From NCBI GenBank assembly GCA_949130485.1, contig OX422194.1, positions 7,045,991-7,109,990 of the forward strand: DNA of 64,000 bases. Reading direction: 5' to 3'. This stretch comes from Agelas oroides. Lineage: Eukaryota; Porifera; Demospongiae; Agelasida; Agelasidae. Position numbers and translations under genes: made by a program. The notes beneath the pieces are model-generated. The model saw only the letters and a list, made by a program, of their open reading frames with translations. It did no database searches and had not been told where the DNA came from. Positions 12,201 through 21,100 of this stretch are shown here, piece after piece; the stretch's first letter is position 1; each line of letters begins with the position of its first letter.

Positions 12201-13601
12201 AACGAACGTTACCCACTCACTCTCTGTCAGGAGCTATTACTCGTGGGTGTGAGATCACAGTATGTGTGTAAAGTGGTTTGTGCTCACTTTTGCACAGTCC
12301 CTACTTTATATTATTCTCCCCCTGAAATAAGGACACCTCACTAATCAGGAGAATTATTTTGGTGTCCTGTATTAGAGAGGTTCCACTGTACGTTTTAAGT
12401 GTGAGGTGCTTTCAGAGAATGGTGCTACTTTCTCTTTCTGTTGTACACAAGATTCTTACACTAATCATATGCATGTTCGCAGGCTCTTAGTTTGTTGTAC
12501 AGGACTCACCTGTAGTGGCATTATATATCCCTACATAGATGCTCTGTAGGTCTCCACTGTCATCAGGTATGTCACAGTGGAAGACTCCTGTTGTGGTAGC
12601 CCCAGGGTTACGGTGGAGACGTACTGTTCCACCACCAATATAAGAAAAAGTCCTGGTTCTGTAGTATGTAGTACCAGTACGTTGGACCTGACTTCCATCA
12701 GGAAAGTACCAATGAGATGCATCAGCGGAACTACAGCAGCCTGAGCGGGTACTTGTGCAGAACAGAGCAGCACTATCCGTTCCAATATCTGTGCTGGTCA
12801 CAACACTGTTGTTGGTATACTGCACATTGTTCAGAGTTAACCCAATACCTGTAGCACATGACAAACACACCATTACATCACAGTTATAGTAGATGTAAGC
12901 ATCAAATAGCCATTTTGCTGCTGTAAGAAGGAAAGACACAGAGGATGCCACTGTAGTTCATGCAAACACTACGCTTCATGCAGTGAACTGGGAAGCAGCT
13001 ACAGTATTGGATGAAGAGCAACATTGGGCCAGATGCAGAGTGAAGGAAGCCATTCACATGAAAAAACTGGATGTCCAGACTGCGGGAACAGCCATGATCT
13101 TTGACTGACCCTGAACCCAATCTGGAAGTCAGTATACTAAGTCACCTGACTGGTCCATTTCACCAATGGTTTCAAGTTTTCTGTATCACATCATTTCTCT
13201 TTTAACTGCTTAGATGATATTGACCATCAGAATTGGACCATGACGTAACTAGGTCAAATATTATTGCACTACTGCTCTCGAGATATCTACCCTCTATTCC
13301 CCAATGTGAGAGCTGCAGGTGCACTTATACAACACTATATATATTGTATTGTCTTCTGTGTGTGCTTGCATGTGTTCCTCCTATGTTGTAATGTATATGT
13401 TCCTGTGTATCTGCAATGCCCTTTGTAAGTCAGATAACCATTAACCTTTGAACCTTATGTAGTCACCACGATCTAACCATCATGATTATGGCCCTGGTAT
13501 GTAGAATATGGCACACCAAACAGTGTTCACTGACCTTCTTGTGAATGCACAGTTTGAGTGCACCACATAAGCACTAGCACCAGCACAGTTACACCCTGCA
13601 T
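1..13601 (-). CDS. R1: multi-Ig/FN3 receptor gene, 5' part (continues left of window)
   Basis: Spliced gene read right to left: signal-peptide exon 13535-13601, V-type Ig 12510-12848, Ig 2532-2819, V-type Ig 1153-1494, Ig 505-804, FN3 from 255 down past base 1. Every complete internal exon is a multiple of 3 (339, 288, 342, 300 nt) with phase-1 ends, so they join in frame. The encoded part is a secreted or surface protein N-terminus; the membrane and tail exons would lie left of the window. The first two exons are separated from the rest by a 9.7-kb intron filled with a LINE, minisatellites and foldback elements. It is therefore possible that 12510-13601 is a separate small gene or a stranded gene start. 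The FN3 exon closely matches those of R2 and R4. Gene identity is not recognised beyond domain family. Confidence 0.7.
505..804 (-). CDS. R1 exon: Ig domain
   Basis: 300 nt, phase 1-1. Ig core FTLTCTSTGGPATTVSW ... GEYECNVSNNKPSSSSG with a GTAAG donor. Near-identical 300-nt exons occur in R2 (31028), R3 (42613) and R4 (59576). Confidence 0.85.
1153..1494 (-). CDS. R1 exon: V-type Ig-like domain
   Basis: 342 nt, acceptor CAG and donor GTGAGT, phase 1-1. Motifs: ALLCVTDLTACCR, GNWFFPNGT, FHRTRGQMVV, NGIYHCKIPDA. Very close to the R3 exon at 44094-44459 and related to 32449 (R2) and 60273 (R4). Confidence 0.8.
2376..2509. mobile_element. MITE with G/C-run ends in an R1 intron
   Basis: Terminal inverted repeat CATAGGCGTAGGAA ... 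TTCCTACGCCTATG, inner runs of 7-12 G or C, flanked by direct repeat TACTC (2371-2375 and 2510-2514). 134 bp, ending 22 nt from the donor of the Ig exon 2532-2819. Confidence 0.75.
2532..2819 (-). CDS. R1 exon: Ig domain
   Basis: 288 nt, phase 1-1. The Ig core is LTCTSTGGPATTVSWRRDG ... DIVGIYYCTVENARG. No clear counterpart is seen in R2-R4, so this module is private to R1 within the window. A 134-bp MITE begins about 20 nt downstream of its donor site. Confidence 0.8.
2979..3637. mobile_element. Foldback element, about 166-bp inverted arms
   Basis: Arms 2979-3144 and 3471-3637 are near-perfect reverse complements (each includes GATGTAGGGATGGCATGCC and the GGCAAAGCCCCATCCCTAC block) around a 326-bp centre. 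The centre itself contains a short palindrome (3383-3438). No ORF; non-autonomous. Confidence 0.8.
4205..4440. repeat. 9-bp minisatellite AAACACRAG array
   Basis: Tandem 9-mers of the AAACACGAG / AAACACAAG type, interrupted by CCCACACACAGTATAGGCCTG spacers. The same repeat as 4600-5025 but reverse-complemented. The long low-complexity reading frames here are not genes. Confidence 0.85.
4525..4575 (+). repeat. Interstitial telomeric repeats (TTAGGG)n
   Basis: GGGTTAGGGTTAGGGTTAGG with degenerate flanking units (TAAGGG, TTAGGA, CTAGGG). This is the animal telomere motif inside the chromosome, sitting between two inverted minisatellite arrays. Confidence 0.85.
4600..5025. repeat. 9-bp minisatellite GTTTCTYGK array
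   Basis: About 45 tandem units of GTTTCTCGT, GTTTCTTGT and GTTTCTCGG. It is the reverse complement of the 4205-4440 array. Confidence 0.9.
5178..5398 (+). promoter_or_regulatory. CpG-rich promoter-like block with possible first exon
   Basis: TGCGCATGCGTA (5234-5245, NRF1-like palindrome) and AAAATGGCG (5255-5263, YY1-like) lie before an ATG at 5300. That ATG opens 33 codons (MAFVDQGEFEAMKTLSGW...) ending exactly at AAG|GTGAGT (5398/5399). It could be the first exon of a plus-strand gene interrupted by the LINE, or a 5' piece of the LINE. No downstream partner exon was identified. Confidence 0.35.
5641..9070 (+). mobile_element. Non-LTR retrotransposon (CR1/L2-like) with 2A peptide, inactivated
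   Basis: One degraded copy, plus strand, inside the long R1 intron. Order: hydrophobic leader, 2A-like peptide, PHD-type zinc finger, APE endonuclease, reverse transcriptase, 3' tail. The open frame is broken at several points (see the pol pseudogene entry), so it cannot move on its own. The exact 5' end is unclear; coding signal begins near 5670. A short-repeat region (TGTC)n follows at 9114-9190. Confidence 0.85.
5675..9016 (+). pseudogene. LINE polyprotein (2A, PHD, endonuclease, RT), broken
   Basis: 2A signal GDIEPNPGP at 5931-5957. The PHD-like zinc finger follows (CVVCSTEV, CCDSCDRWCYPKC, WYCPAC), with Tyr where the zinc-binding His is usual. Endonuclease motifs: VHLNIRSLLPKL, LSETWL, HGGGVAIF, GDLNCN, SDHH. 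RT motifs: FLDLSKAFD, GVPQGSVLGPL, FADD, KYLGV. Breaks: in-frame TAA at 7080 and TGA at 7883; frameshifts near 7480, 8300 and 8800. No in-frame ATG precedes the 2A; the likely start (ATG 5675, MFLYVMLVHVMSHALTLVVL) is in another frame, implying one more shift near 5780. Confidence 0.8.
9114..9190 (+). repeat. (TGTC)n-type microsatellite
   Basis: TGTGTGTCTG/TGTCTGTATG repeats right after the LINE and a small hairpin (AACCCTCG ... CGAGGGTT, 9076-9106). Confidence 0.8.
10515..11077 (+). pseudogene. ET-x-EQ coding-repeat fragment (transposon N-terminus?)
   Basis: Three tandem 69-bp units from about 10848, each encoding 23 residues with the core RESETxEQTVQRKERDRM. They are preceded by a weaker unit (ESDRLEQHRMRMAS) and a Lys/Arg-rich stretch (KKRERCDHVFRSKRKAE) one frameshift away. 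A palindrome inserted at 10801-10840 breaks the frame. Similar ET-x-EQ repeats are known to me from N-terminal regions of Helitron-type proteins in invertebrates, but this assignment is tentative. Confidence 0.45.
10796..10851. mobile_element. 34-bp perfect palindrome with 11-bp target duplication
   Basis: AGTCTCGTGCCCAGACT followed by its exact reverse complement, flanked on both sides by ATGGCAAGCAT. Removing one ATGGCAAGCAT plus the palindrome restores the reading frame of the repeat ORF, which marks it as an insertion. Confidence 0.75.
11200..11435 (+). mobile_element. LINE 3' tail remnant
   Basis: GAAGACCAGCTTATATGTAG, CATTCCTGTCTAAAGAACA, then TCTGAATCTGAATCT: the look of a CR1-type 3' UTR ending in a short tandem repeat. 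No coding part is left. Confidence 0.5.
11777..12039. mobile_element. Inverted-repeat element (MITE), about 100-bp arms
   Basis: Arms share CAAGAGC(A/G)CATAAGAAC, GAGGAAGAGCGTGTAA and ATTATTGAAC in inverted order around a GC-richer centre. Lies in the R1 intron. Confidence 0.7.
12510..12848 (-). CDS. R1 exon: V-type Ig-like domain
   Basis: 339 nt with CAG acceptor and GTGAGT donor. Key features: an LFC cysteine, a CC pair, HWYFPDGS, then GVFHCDIPDD and YVGIYNATTG. This is the same unusual Ig fold as the exons at 1153, 32449, 44094 and 60273, but it is the most diverged of the five. Confidence 0.75.
13535..13601 (-). CDS. R1 exon: signal peptide
   Basis: ATG at 13601 opens MQGVTVLVLVLMWCTQ, a typical hydrophobic signal peptide, then a phase-1 donor (G|GTCAG). 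The R2 and R3 signal exons are near copies. A TTTTTCAG acceptor-like site lies 8 nt before the ATG, so a 5'-UTR intron is likely. Confidence 0.75.
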
Positions 13602-13665
13602 GATATGTGCTGAAAAAGAAACATTCACTGTCATTATTTTAGAAGAAACATTCACTTTAGTATAG

Positions 13666-13812
13666 GTTATTGCACTATGTCGAGGCTCTACGCTGTTTTA
13701 GAAACCTGAGGGATGTTACATAATCAACGAGGGCGAAGCCCGAGGTGATTATGTAACATCGCGAAGGTTTCTATAAAACAGCGTAGAGCCGAGGCATAGT
13801 GCAATAACCGAC
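13666..13812. mobile_element. Palindromic MITE upstream of R1
   Basis: TTATTGCACTATG ... CATAGTGCAATAA with long inverted arms (GAGGCTCTACGCTGTTTTA, GATTATGTAAC) around a GGGCGAAGCCC centre. Starts about 65 bp upstream of the R1 start codon. Confidence 0.75.
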
Positions 13813-14695
13813 TTAGACTATGGGCGCGAGACTATGGACGCGAATTTGTAGTATGATTCGTCACCTTACTATGGTTCATACTATAGTGCGTGGGCGGATT
13901 ATGTAAGCGGTTTCCGTTTCCGGTATTGCATTTTTGAATTTTTGAATCGACGTGGCTGGTGTTGCTGTGCGTTGCTGCTGCTTTTTGACTGGAAAAGGAT
14001 GAATTTGAGTACGCTTAGGCCACTAAAGGATCCCCGAAACATCTCTGGAGTCGAGGCAGAGTCGGATCGATGACGAAAGGCCTTTTGCCCGCGTTGACTT
14101 GAAACCAAGATGCTGCTGGTGCTCGGCCACGATGCCGATGGGCAGCTAGCTTGCTACCTAGCCGCTCTTGAAAGCTGGCAACCATGAAACATTGGTTCGA
14201 GCTGGCAGTAGAACGCCCAGCATCCCAGTTCTGCTGGGAGTGACGGCAAGCCAACGACTCGTCGAATACAAACTGGTCCTAGTGCTATCCCTGGATCAAC
14301 CGCCTGGCGAGTGAAATTATCGTCGGCATCCGTCAGGATAGTGGTTAGCTGATGGGAAGCAGTCCAACCGTGCGTGGTTCCACACACCAAGTAAGAACTA
14401 CAGCTGCACGAATAAAACTCGAAATTTGTGTGACACTTTGGCTGTTGTGCTAGCTAGTACTCAGTACAGTTCGGGGGCTCTATACAGTGCTGGCAGTAGC
14501 TCTCCTAGTGCGTCCCGGGGAGAATTGGCCCTTCCATTGCAAAACAACAAAAAAGTTCTTAGGTTTCTAAACAGCATTTTAATGACCTTAGGTTTCTAAA
14601 CAGCATTTAATGACCTGCCTGAGAGTAATTGCTTGATTTTAAATACCTAATTAACTTTAAAAGATCAAAGCATATTATGCATACCATAGTCTAAG
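13812..14695. mobile_element. Possible DNA element with 12-bp ends CTTAGACTATGG
   Basis: CTTAGACTATGG at 13812 and CCATAGTCTAAG at 14684-14695. The whole 13662-14692 block is bracketed by a 46-bp direct repeat (ACATTCACTGTCATTATTTT...) present at both 13614-13661 and 14693-14739. No transposase ORF seen. Confidence 0.4.
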
Positions 14696-14754
14696 AAGAA
14701 ACATTCACTGTCATTATTTTAGAAGAAACATTCACTTTAGAAGAAACATTCACT

Positions 14755-15365
14755 GTCTTTAGAGACATTCAACAGTGTCGTTCTGATTTTATTAAGGAGG
14801 CTAACTGCTTACTACATCGATTTGCTTTTTGTACCCCTGTGGTTTTGTTGCACTGCTTTGTATGTCATTCTATGGTTGTGTACTGTGGAATTTAAGTAAC
14901 CCATCTACTAAATGTCTTGATGTCTGTATGAACAACATTTTGTGTCGAGTTTGGTCTCTGCCTTTTAACTGTCACACAAGCATTCTTCATGTTATCTCAG
15001 GGTGCTACAGTATTTACAATACTTGCTATAAACAATTCTATAAAATGTTATGTTTAGAAAAATCCTCTTGTAACTATCTTGTCGGTTCTGTCTTTCATGC
15101 CTCTTCCCTATCATGTCGTTCTTTTGTTGGTTATAATTATACGTTTGGCTCCTTATTTGTGTGTGATTATAGCAGTGTGGATTTTTCGTTAGTAAAGGAG
15201 ATAAGAGACAGATTTATTTTTGTGCCAGGCTTTGATCGTTTCTCTCTGAATTGTATGGCTCATGCTACCTCACGTTATTAAATTACCTAATTATTATTGT
15301 AAAATACACCTGTTTGTGGTGTGGATTACATGTTTAATAATAATAATAATTAATTTCAAGTAGCA
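14755..15365 (+). pseudogene. LINE reverse-transcriptase C-terminus fragment
   Basis: About 150 codons with YGCVLWNLSNPSTKCLDVC, RVWSLPFNCHTSILHVISGC and a Cys/Phe-rich end, typical of the region after the RT in CR1-like LINEs. The tail ends TTAATAATAATAATAATT. A 60-bp piece of the same tail (TGTAAAATACACCTG, GTGTGGATTACATGT) is found at 1511-1575. Confidence 0.6.
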
Positions 15366-15439
15366 GAAAATTAAGTTAGCAGCTGCCAACATGTAGTCAT
15401 TGTTTAGACATATACTTCCAGGTTACTCAAATGTTTGCA

Positions 15440-16030
15440 CAGACACACCTTTTACCATTTGATACCACCCTTGATTAGTTGCTGCCCTTGAATAGTGACC
15501 TCTGTAACTATACATAACTTCCACCCTTGAAAAGTAATTCTGAGTTACTTCTGAGGTACTTCCCTACACCAATAAAATAAACCTAAACACATTGTAGCTA
15601 GAATGTGCATGACTCAAAGAACACGCAAATTGTGGGTATTAATGTTGTGAGGCAAAGTTGTGAATCCCTGTTGCACACCAATTGCAACTGCTAATGGAAG
15701 ACAAAAGCTAGAGGACTTTTGACGTTTATTCAAGAGACTTTTGAAAGCAGTAAGTTTATGGCAACCACTTATAATGTGGACTTAGGAAAGTTGAAGTATT
15801 TGAGTATAATGTTACAGATCTCAAGCATCTTTGCACTTTATACATTTATGAAAGCTAGCATCCCTTAAACCACCCAACTGATGTGTTTGTGGTCAGATAG
15901 GCATGCAAGGTTGCAGTAGCTCTATGGCGCTATGGACATCCATAGTAAAATTGCATGTGCATATAATTTATCAAGATGTTTTAGCACCTTGATAAGCTCA
16001 GTCAATGGGGCAAACTAAGATGTGACTTTC
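15440..16030. other. 5' flank shared by R1 and R2
   Basis: Segments here (CACCCTTGATTAGTTGCTGC, ATAATGTGGACTTAGGAAAG) match 34680-35220 upstream of R2 in the same order, showing that the duplication included upstream DNA. No gene seen from 15370 to 17944 apart from this; the rest holds a small GACAGACAGA repeat near 16545. Confidence 0.55.
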
Positions 16031-17944
16031 CAGTGTAGTTACTGTAAGCAGAGAATGAGCTGTTTATTTCAAAAAGGTCAATCTTCAGGAATTCCTGATA
16101 TCAAGAAGTTGTAGTTACTTTTGGTCAATAATTAACACCTTGAATCATCATACAGTGACCGTATGGTATAAGTTAAGATATAAGCACCTGATTGCTTGCA
16201 ATGTAGCCATATAGTGTTGGGTTTTTACAATTTTGTCTTAATTTGACAGTTCTAACTCTTACAAATGCTCTGGGAAAGCTTCGTTTCCTATGATTATAAT
16301 ATATTGGATGTCCTGGTACAATCGCTGCAATTTTATGCCTATACTTAAGCAATAGCCAAAATTATGTCATCCAGCTTCTCCATATATGGTAGCCAGTAAA
16401 CACTGCTTCAACTGTCGTAGGTAATGCATCTTTGAACTAGCTATACCACATCTACATTTACATTGTGATTGTCATGTATTTGATGTTCCAAAGCTATCTA
16501 GACTATATTGCCTGTTTGAGTGATCCTCCTGATTGACGGGCAGACAGACAAACTGACAGACAGATAGAACTGACGTCACCAGTACATGCACATGCAGGGT
16601 ATAATGAACCTGCACCTGGTAGGCTGTGAGCTATGAACTATGGAGGCTGTGGCTGGTGGAGTACTGTTTATAGTACAGCACCAGACTGTGGCCTTAAGTG
16701 TTGCAGTCCAGCCATATGCAACCAGGTACGGAGATTTTCAGGGTGAAGATTTGCATTCGCATCTTGGGAGGAGACAATAATTATGCCATACGGGGCCGGG
16801 TAATTCTCCATTTAGCTATATATAGCTAACTCGGTTATCCCGCAAAAAAACCCCCCAAAAACCCCACAAATAGCCACACTGCACCTTCTAGTCAGGCCAA
16901 GTCTTTGCAGGATAAGTCTAGCTTTGCTACACTATGTAACGAACAATCTACATGAGCAACTAACCTCTCATTCGCTGCGGGCAGGCACCGACTCCACGTG
17001 GCCCCGAACAAAGTGAATTCCTTCCTCCCCGGCCCCGGGAAATTGGGAATTCATAGCCTGCAACAATAAAAATGTATAGACTCTAGCAATAATACGTACG
17101 TACATGTTTACGTACAACTGCATGGCATATTCAATGGCAACAACACTTGAGCGTCCACCACGAGGTCGACGTCAGATATTTGGCATCACCCCCTCCGGAT
17201 CTCCACCTGAAAAATTCATTAGCATTGGAATCCGAGCCTAGCTGGGCATTGGAAAGTGTTAAAAGGGGTAAAGTAGCTTTACAGTAAATTGAACCTTTGT
17301 ATAGCTGTTAGGTAAGCAGTAAAAGCAAACGCAAGCCACTTTGCACCGTCATCTAAATGCAGTTCTCACAACCTATACACATAACTTGGTGTTGCAATGC
17401 ACCGGCCATGCAATAGTAGCTAATCCATGTATGCAACACACATGAATCAAAGTACATGTGTGAACTGTCACATCTCACTGGTTTAAGAGCTGGACTAACG
17501 CTGCCATAGGCCAGAAGATGGAAAGAGCGGTGGGGTAAATTGTACTAGTAGAAGCTCCTTATCCACCAATATGTCATTCCTCCCATTGTGGTCTCGCATA
17601 AGCTGGCTGTAACTTCATGTACAAGGCATGCTGTGATTTGGATTTAGTTAGCTTCCCTATAATTGATTGTTCATCCATAACACAGAAAGATGAGAAAAGT
17701 TAGCGGTGTTGGATTGGCCCTATCATAACATAATGTAATAGATTATAGCTTATGCATTGACTGCAAAAATAGCTCCATTCAGATGGAATAACAATGCATT
17801 CAGCACAAGTAACTATAACAATAAACATTAGGGTTTACTATACTAGCTGTCATGTTTAACACTAGACATTAAAGGTAGGAAAAATCAACAAAATTTACAG
17901 GAAAGCATTCCAGTCATACACAGACAGTCACACTCATGAAGTCA

Positions 17945-18191
17945 CTAGTCTTCCACTCTCCCAGATGTCTCCTGCAAGGTAGGCACAGGAGGCTGGGCAG
18001 TGATGTTCTCATATTCTTGCTGTCCTTGCATCTGCTGTTCTCCCTCAAATGCTGGGATCACATCATACTCAGGTTCAGGGACCACCTCATACACCTGTCC
18101 AAGCTTTGCTAACTCGTATGCCTCACAACGGGTGGTGGTAATGTCTGCATTAGATGACCCAGCAACTTCACTCCACTTAGCTCGTTCTTTC
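17945..18191 (-). CDS. R2 exon: cytoplasmic tail and stop
   Basis: 247 nt after an ATAG acceptor, phase 2 in, ending in TAG. Tyrosine motifs in order: EAYELA, QVYEVV, EPEYDVI, QEYENI, in an acidic and proline-containing context. YENI fits a YxN (Grb2-type SH2) site; the others are YxxV/I. No kinase or phosphatase domain is present. Confidence 0.8.
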
Positions 18192-21100
18192 CTATGGATC
18201 ACAATCATGGTCAACATAATTGTTAGGCATCTCTTTTGACACAAAATTAACCAGTATCTAATCAATGAGATCCCTAAAATTTATGACAAACTTTGAGCAT
18301 TAATTGCAAATTGTATACCCTAAGTGATTTTATGCATAAACTATAACTAATGCTTCTTACCCCAAGTCCTGATCAGTGGGGTATTTGTGTTTACGGTTCT
18401 TTGTCACCAGGATGGCAATGACTATGATGGTCACAGCCAAAATCAATATTATGATCACGGCAACCACCCCACCAACAATGGCTGCAGTATTGTCAGTAGT
18501 GTCTAACAGTGCTGTCTCAGTGCTGTCAGATGTGGGCATTTCATCAGGGCACTGGGGATCTTCAAAAGAAGAAATAGCCACAGGACATATGTCTAAGTAT
18601 ATTCGGACACCCTGAACTGCAATAGATGTCCCTGTGTTGGCCCAAACTTCAACATCTTGTATCAGCTTTACACTGGTGGCATGGACAGTTTCATGCAGCC
18701 TGGCTCGAAATGTCACCTGCTGGTCTGAGTTTGGAAAACACTGAAAGGCATAATCAGTAATGTACTCAGCATTAAATCCACACTGACAGAGTCTCTCAGT
18801 ATTCTGAACCACTGCATTTATGATGTCACTCAGTTTGGCACTTGTATCGCTTACTACCCATGTCTGGCAGGTGCTGGGCAAACCACTCAGCTGCAACTGA
18901 AACAGTGCTGTTGAGAACAGTAATATTATTATAATTTCACGGATGTCTACTTAAAACAATGGGCTCTAGGGAAGGGATATGGATTCTAGCAATGGGTTCT
19001 AGTTTGTGAGCAGATGACTTGAGCACATGGATGTCTAATGGGTTCTAGGGAAGGGATATGGTGATAAAGGGTGGCAGTGATACCAGTACATCAATATATG
19101 TGAGTTGTTCAAGTAAAACTCAGTCACATGACCCATGCAAGATCAATTGAGGTTTATAGCAATATACAATTGAAGGGCTGAGAAGCATAGTGGTCTAACC
19201 CAAAATTAAGTACTGGAAATTGCATGAATTGTGCAAATATGCAATAAAAATTTACAGCAATATACAATTTAAGCCTTATGGGTTATTAAAGTTTGTTTTC
19301 TTCACCTACAAATTTGCATGTATATTACCTAGCATATGCATGGGTGGCAGCCACACATTACCCAAAAAATTTACTTCAACTGCTCACATATTATGCAACA
19401 CCACTAGTGCTACAACACTTCCTGTAATGACTGTACCAGATGGAGGTGTGGGCTCTGGTGATACTCGTGTTGGGGATGATACTGGGAAGTAAGAGAGGAA
19501 GCAACTCTTACCAACATGTAACAAGACAACATATTAAAGGGTCAAAGTGTGTCAATAGTATTCTTATGGCCAACAGGTGCAACCTCCAGCTCCAATGACC
19601 ATTCTAGCTCACCTGGGCCATTCTGTATGGTCATTCCAGAGACTCTTACATCATAGACAACACCAGGCTGCAACCTTCCAACAATGGCATAACTAGAATT
19701 TCCATCTACTTGCACCATCTGCACTTGTCTCCTGCGCCGACTCCCACTGCTAGCTTGCTGATATGTAATGATGTAACCCTGAACAATTCCTCGAGCCTCT
19801 ACTAAGTTCAGTGGGACCCAGCTGACATTCATGGCAGTACCATTTAAGCGAATCACCTCTACATTGCTTGGTGGAATACTTGGAGCTGAGGTGGGAGAAT
19901 GGTTTTATTACTGCCAATTAAGTGCATGGGAAACAAGATGAATAGTGCATGCAGTGTGGGCTTCAAAACTGTGATAGCGTTTATAGTTTCCTGCCCCACA
20001 TGGGCGTGTGGATGTTAACATTTATCAACAAAGGAGAATGGTAATTGGGAAGGTAAACGTCTGGAGGCAAAAAGACTGATGACAAAACAGCAATCACTGA
20101 TGGAAGATCAAATTGTTTATGGGTTCAATTTATGTAGAATAGGCCTACATTGCAACAAGTCATCCATATGCAAGCAACAGCTACTTGCACATGTATCTAA
20201 GAATTTTTCACTTTCATGGTACACAAGTATACATGAGTAAAATGGCAGCAGTATAACATACAGCATACATCTTGTGTTGTTGGAAACATACCTCCTTCTC
20301 TTGTGAAGAAATTCATTGTTTCCTGTTCTCCAGGACCAGCAAGGTTAACTGCCACAACAGTCACATGGTAAGGAACAAGTGGGTCTGCGAAGAAATAGTC
20401 ACCATCATAGTTCGGATTTTGATATTTATATTTACATATGCAACATTTCTGCCAACAATCAATAGCTTGTGTCCACTAATAATCAGCTAAATAGCATCAT
20501 TCTTTGTCCACAACTAATAAGTTAATGTGTTGTATCACTTCATAATCTCACCTAAACCTTCACTGATATTGATCTTGAATGTGCCATTATTCAACCGTGT
20601 GAGCATTGCAACAGGAATGTTTCGGTTGAACTCGGGACCAATTGCCACCAGCTCCAACTCCTTTGATCCACTCACAGGTTGGTACCTCTGCACTTGTACA
20701 GTGTAGTTTACAATAGCTCCATTGGTGACCTCTGGCTCTCTCCATAGTACCCTTACAGACTGGTCTGAGATACGCATAAATCCCAGGTTTTGGACCCTTC
20801 CTGGAACTACAACATCAATTAAAAGTTAAAAACAAACAGAACCATATGCAAAATGTAAAAGTCTATATTTACCTGATAAAGTTACTTCAGCCATGACACA
20901 TCCACAGTGTCCTTCTATAGCTACTTTATTGATGGAAATGCAGGCTCGGCAGGTGTAATTCCCAGTGTGAGATTGATCCAGTTGATCAACAGCAAGACGA
21001 AGGGTAGTGATGTTGCCATTTCTCACTGGCTGCCCCACAGTGATGCCACTTCTACTCTGGAGTGAGCTGCCATCAGGAGCCAACCATGTGACATTAGGGA

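Noticed and set aside
19377..19490. Extra exon between FN3 and stalk (SSPTRVSPEPTPPSGTVITG)
   Set aside because: Strong acceptor and open frame in both R2 and R4, but the whole intron is conserved between these recent copies and no donor or phase fits cleanly; left unannotated.
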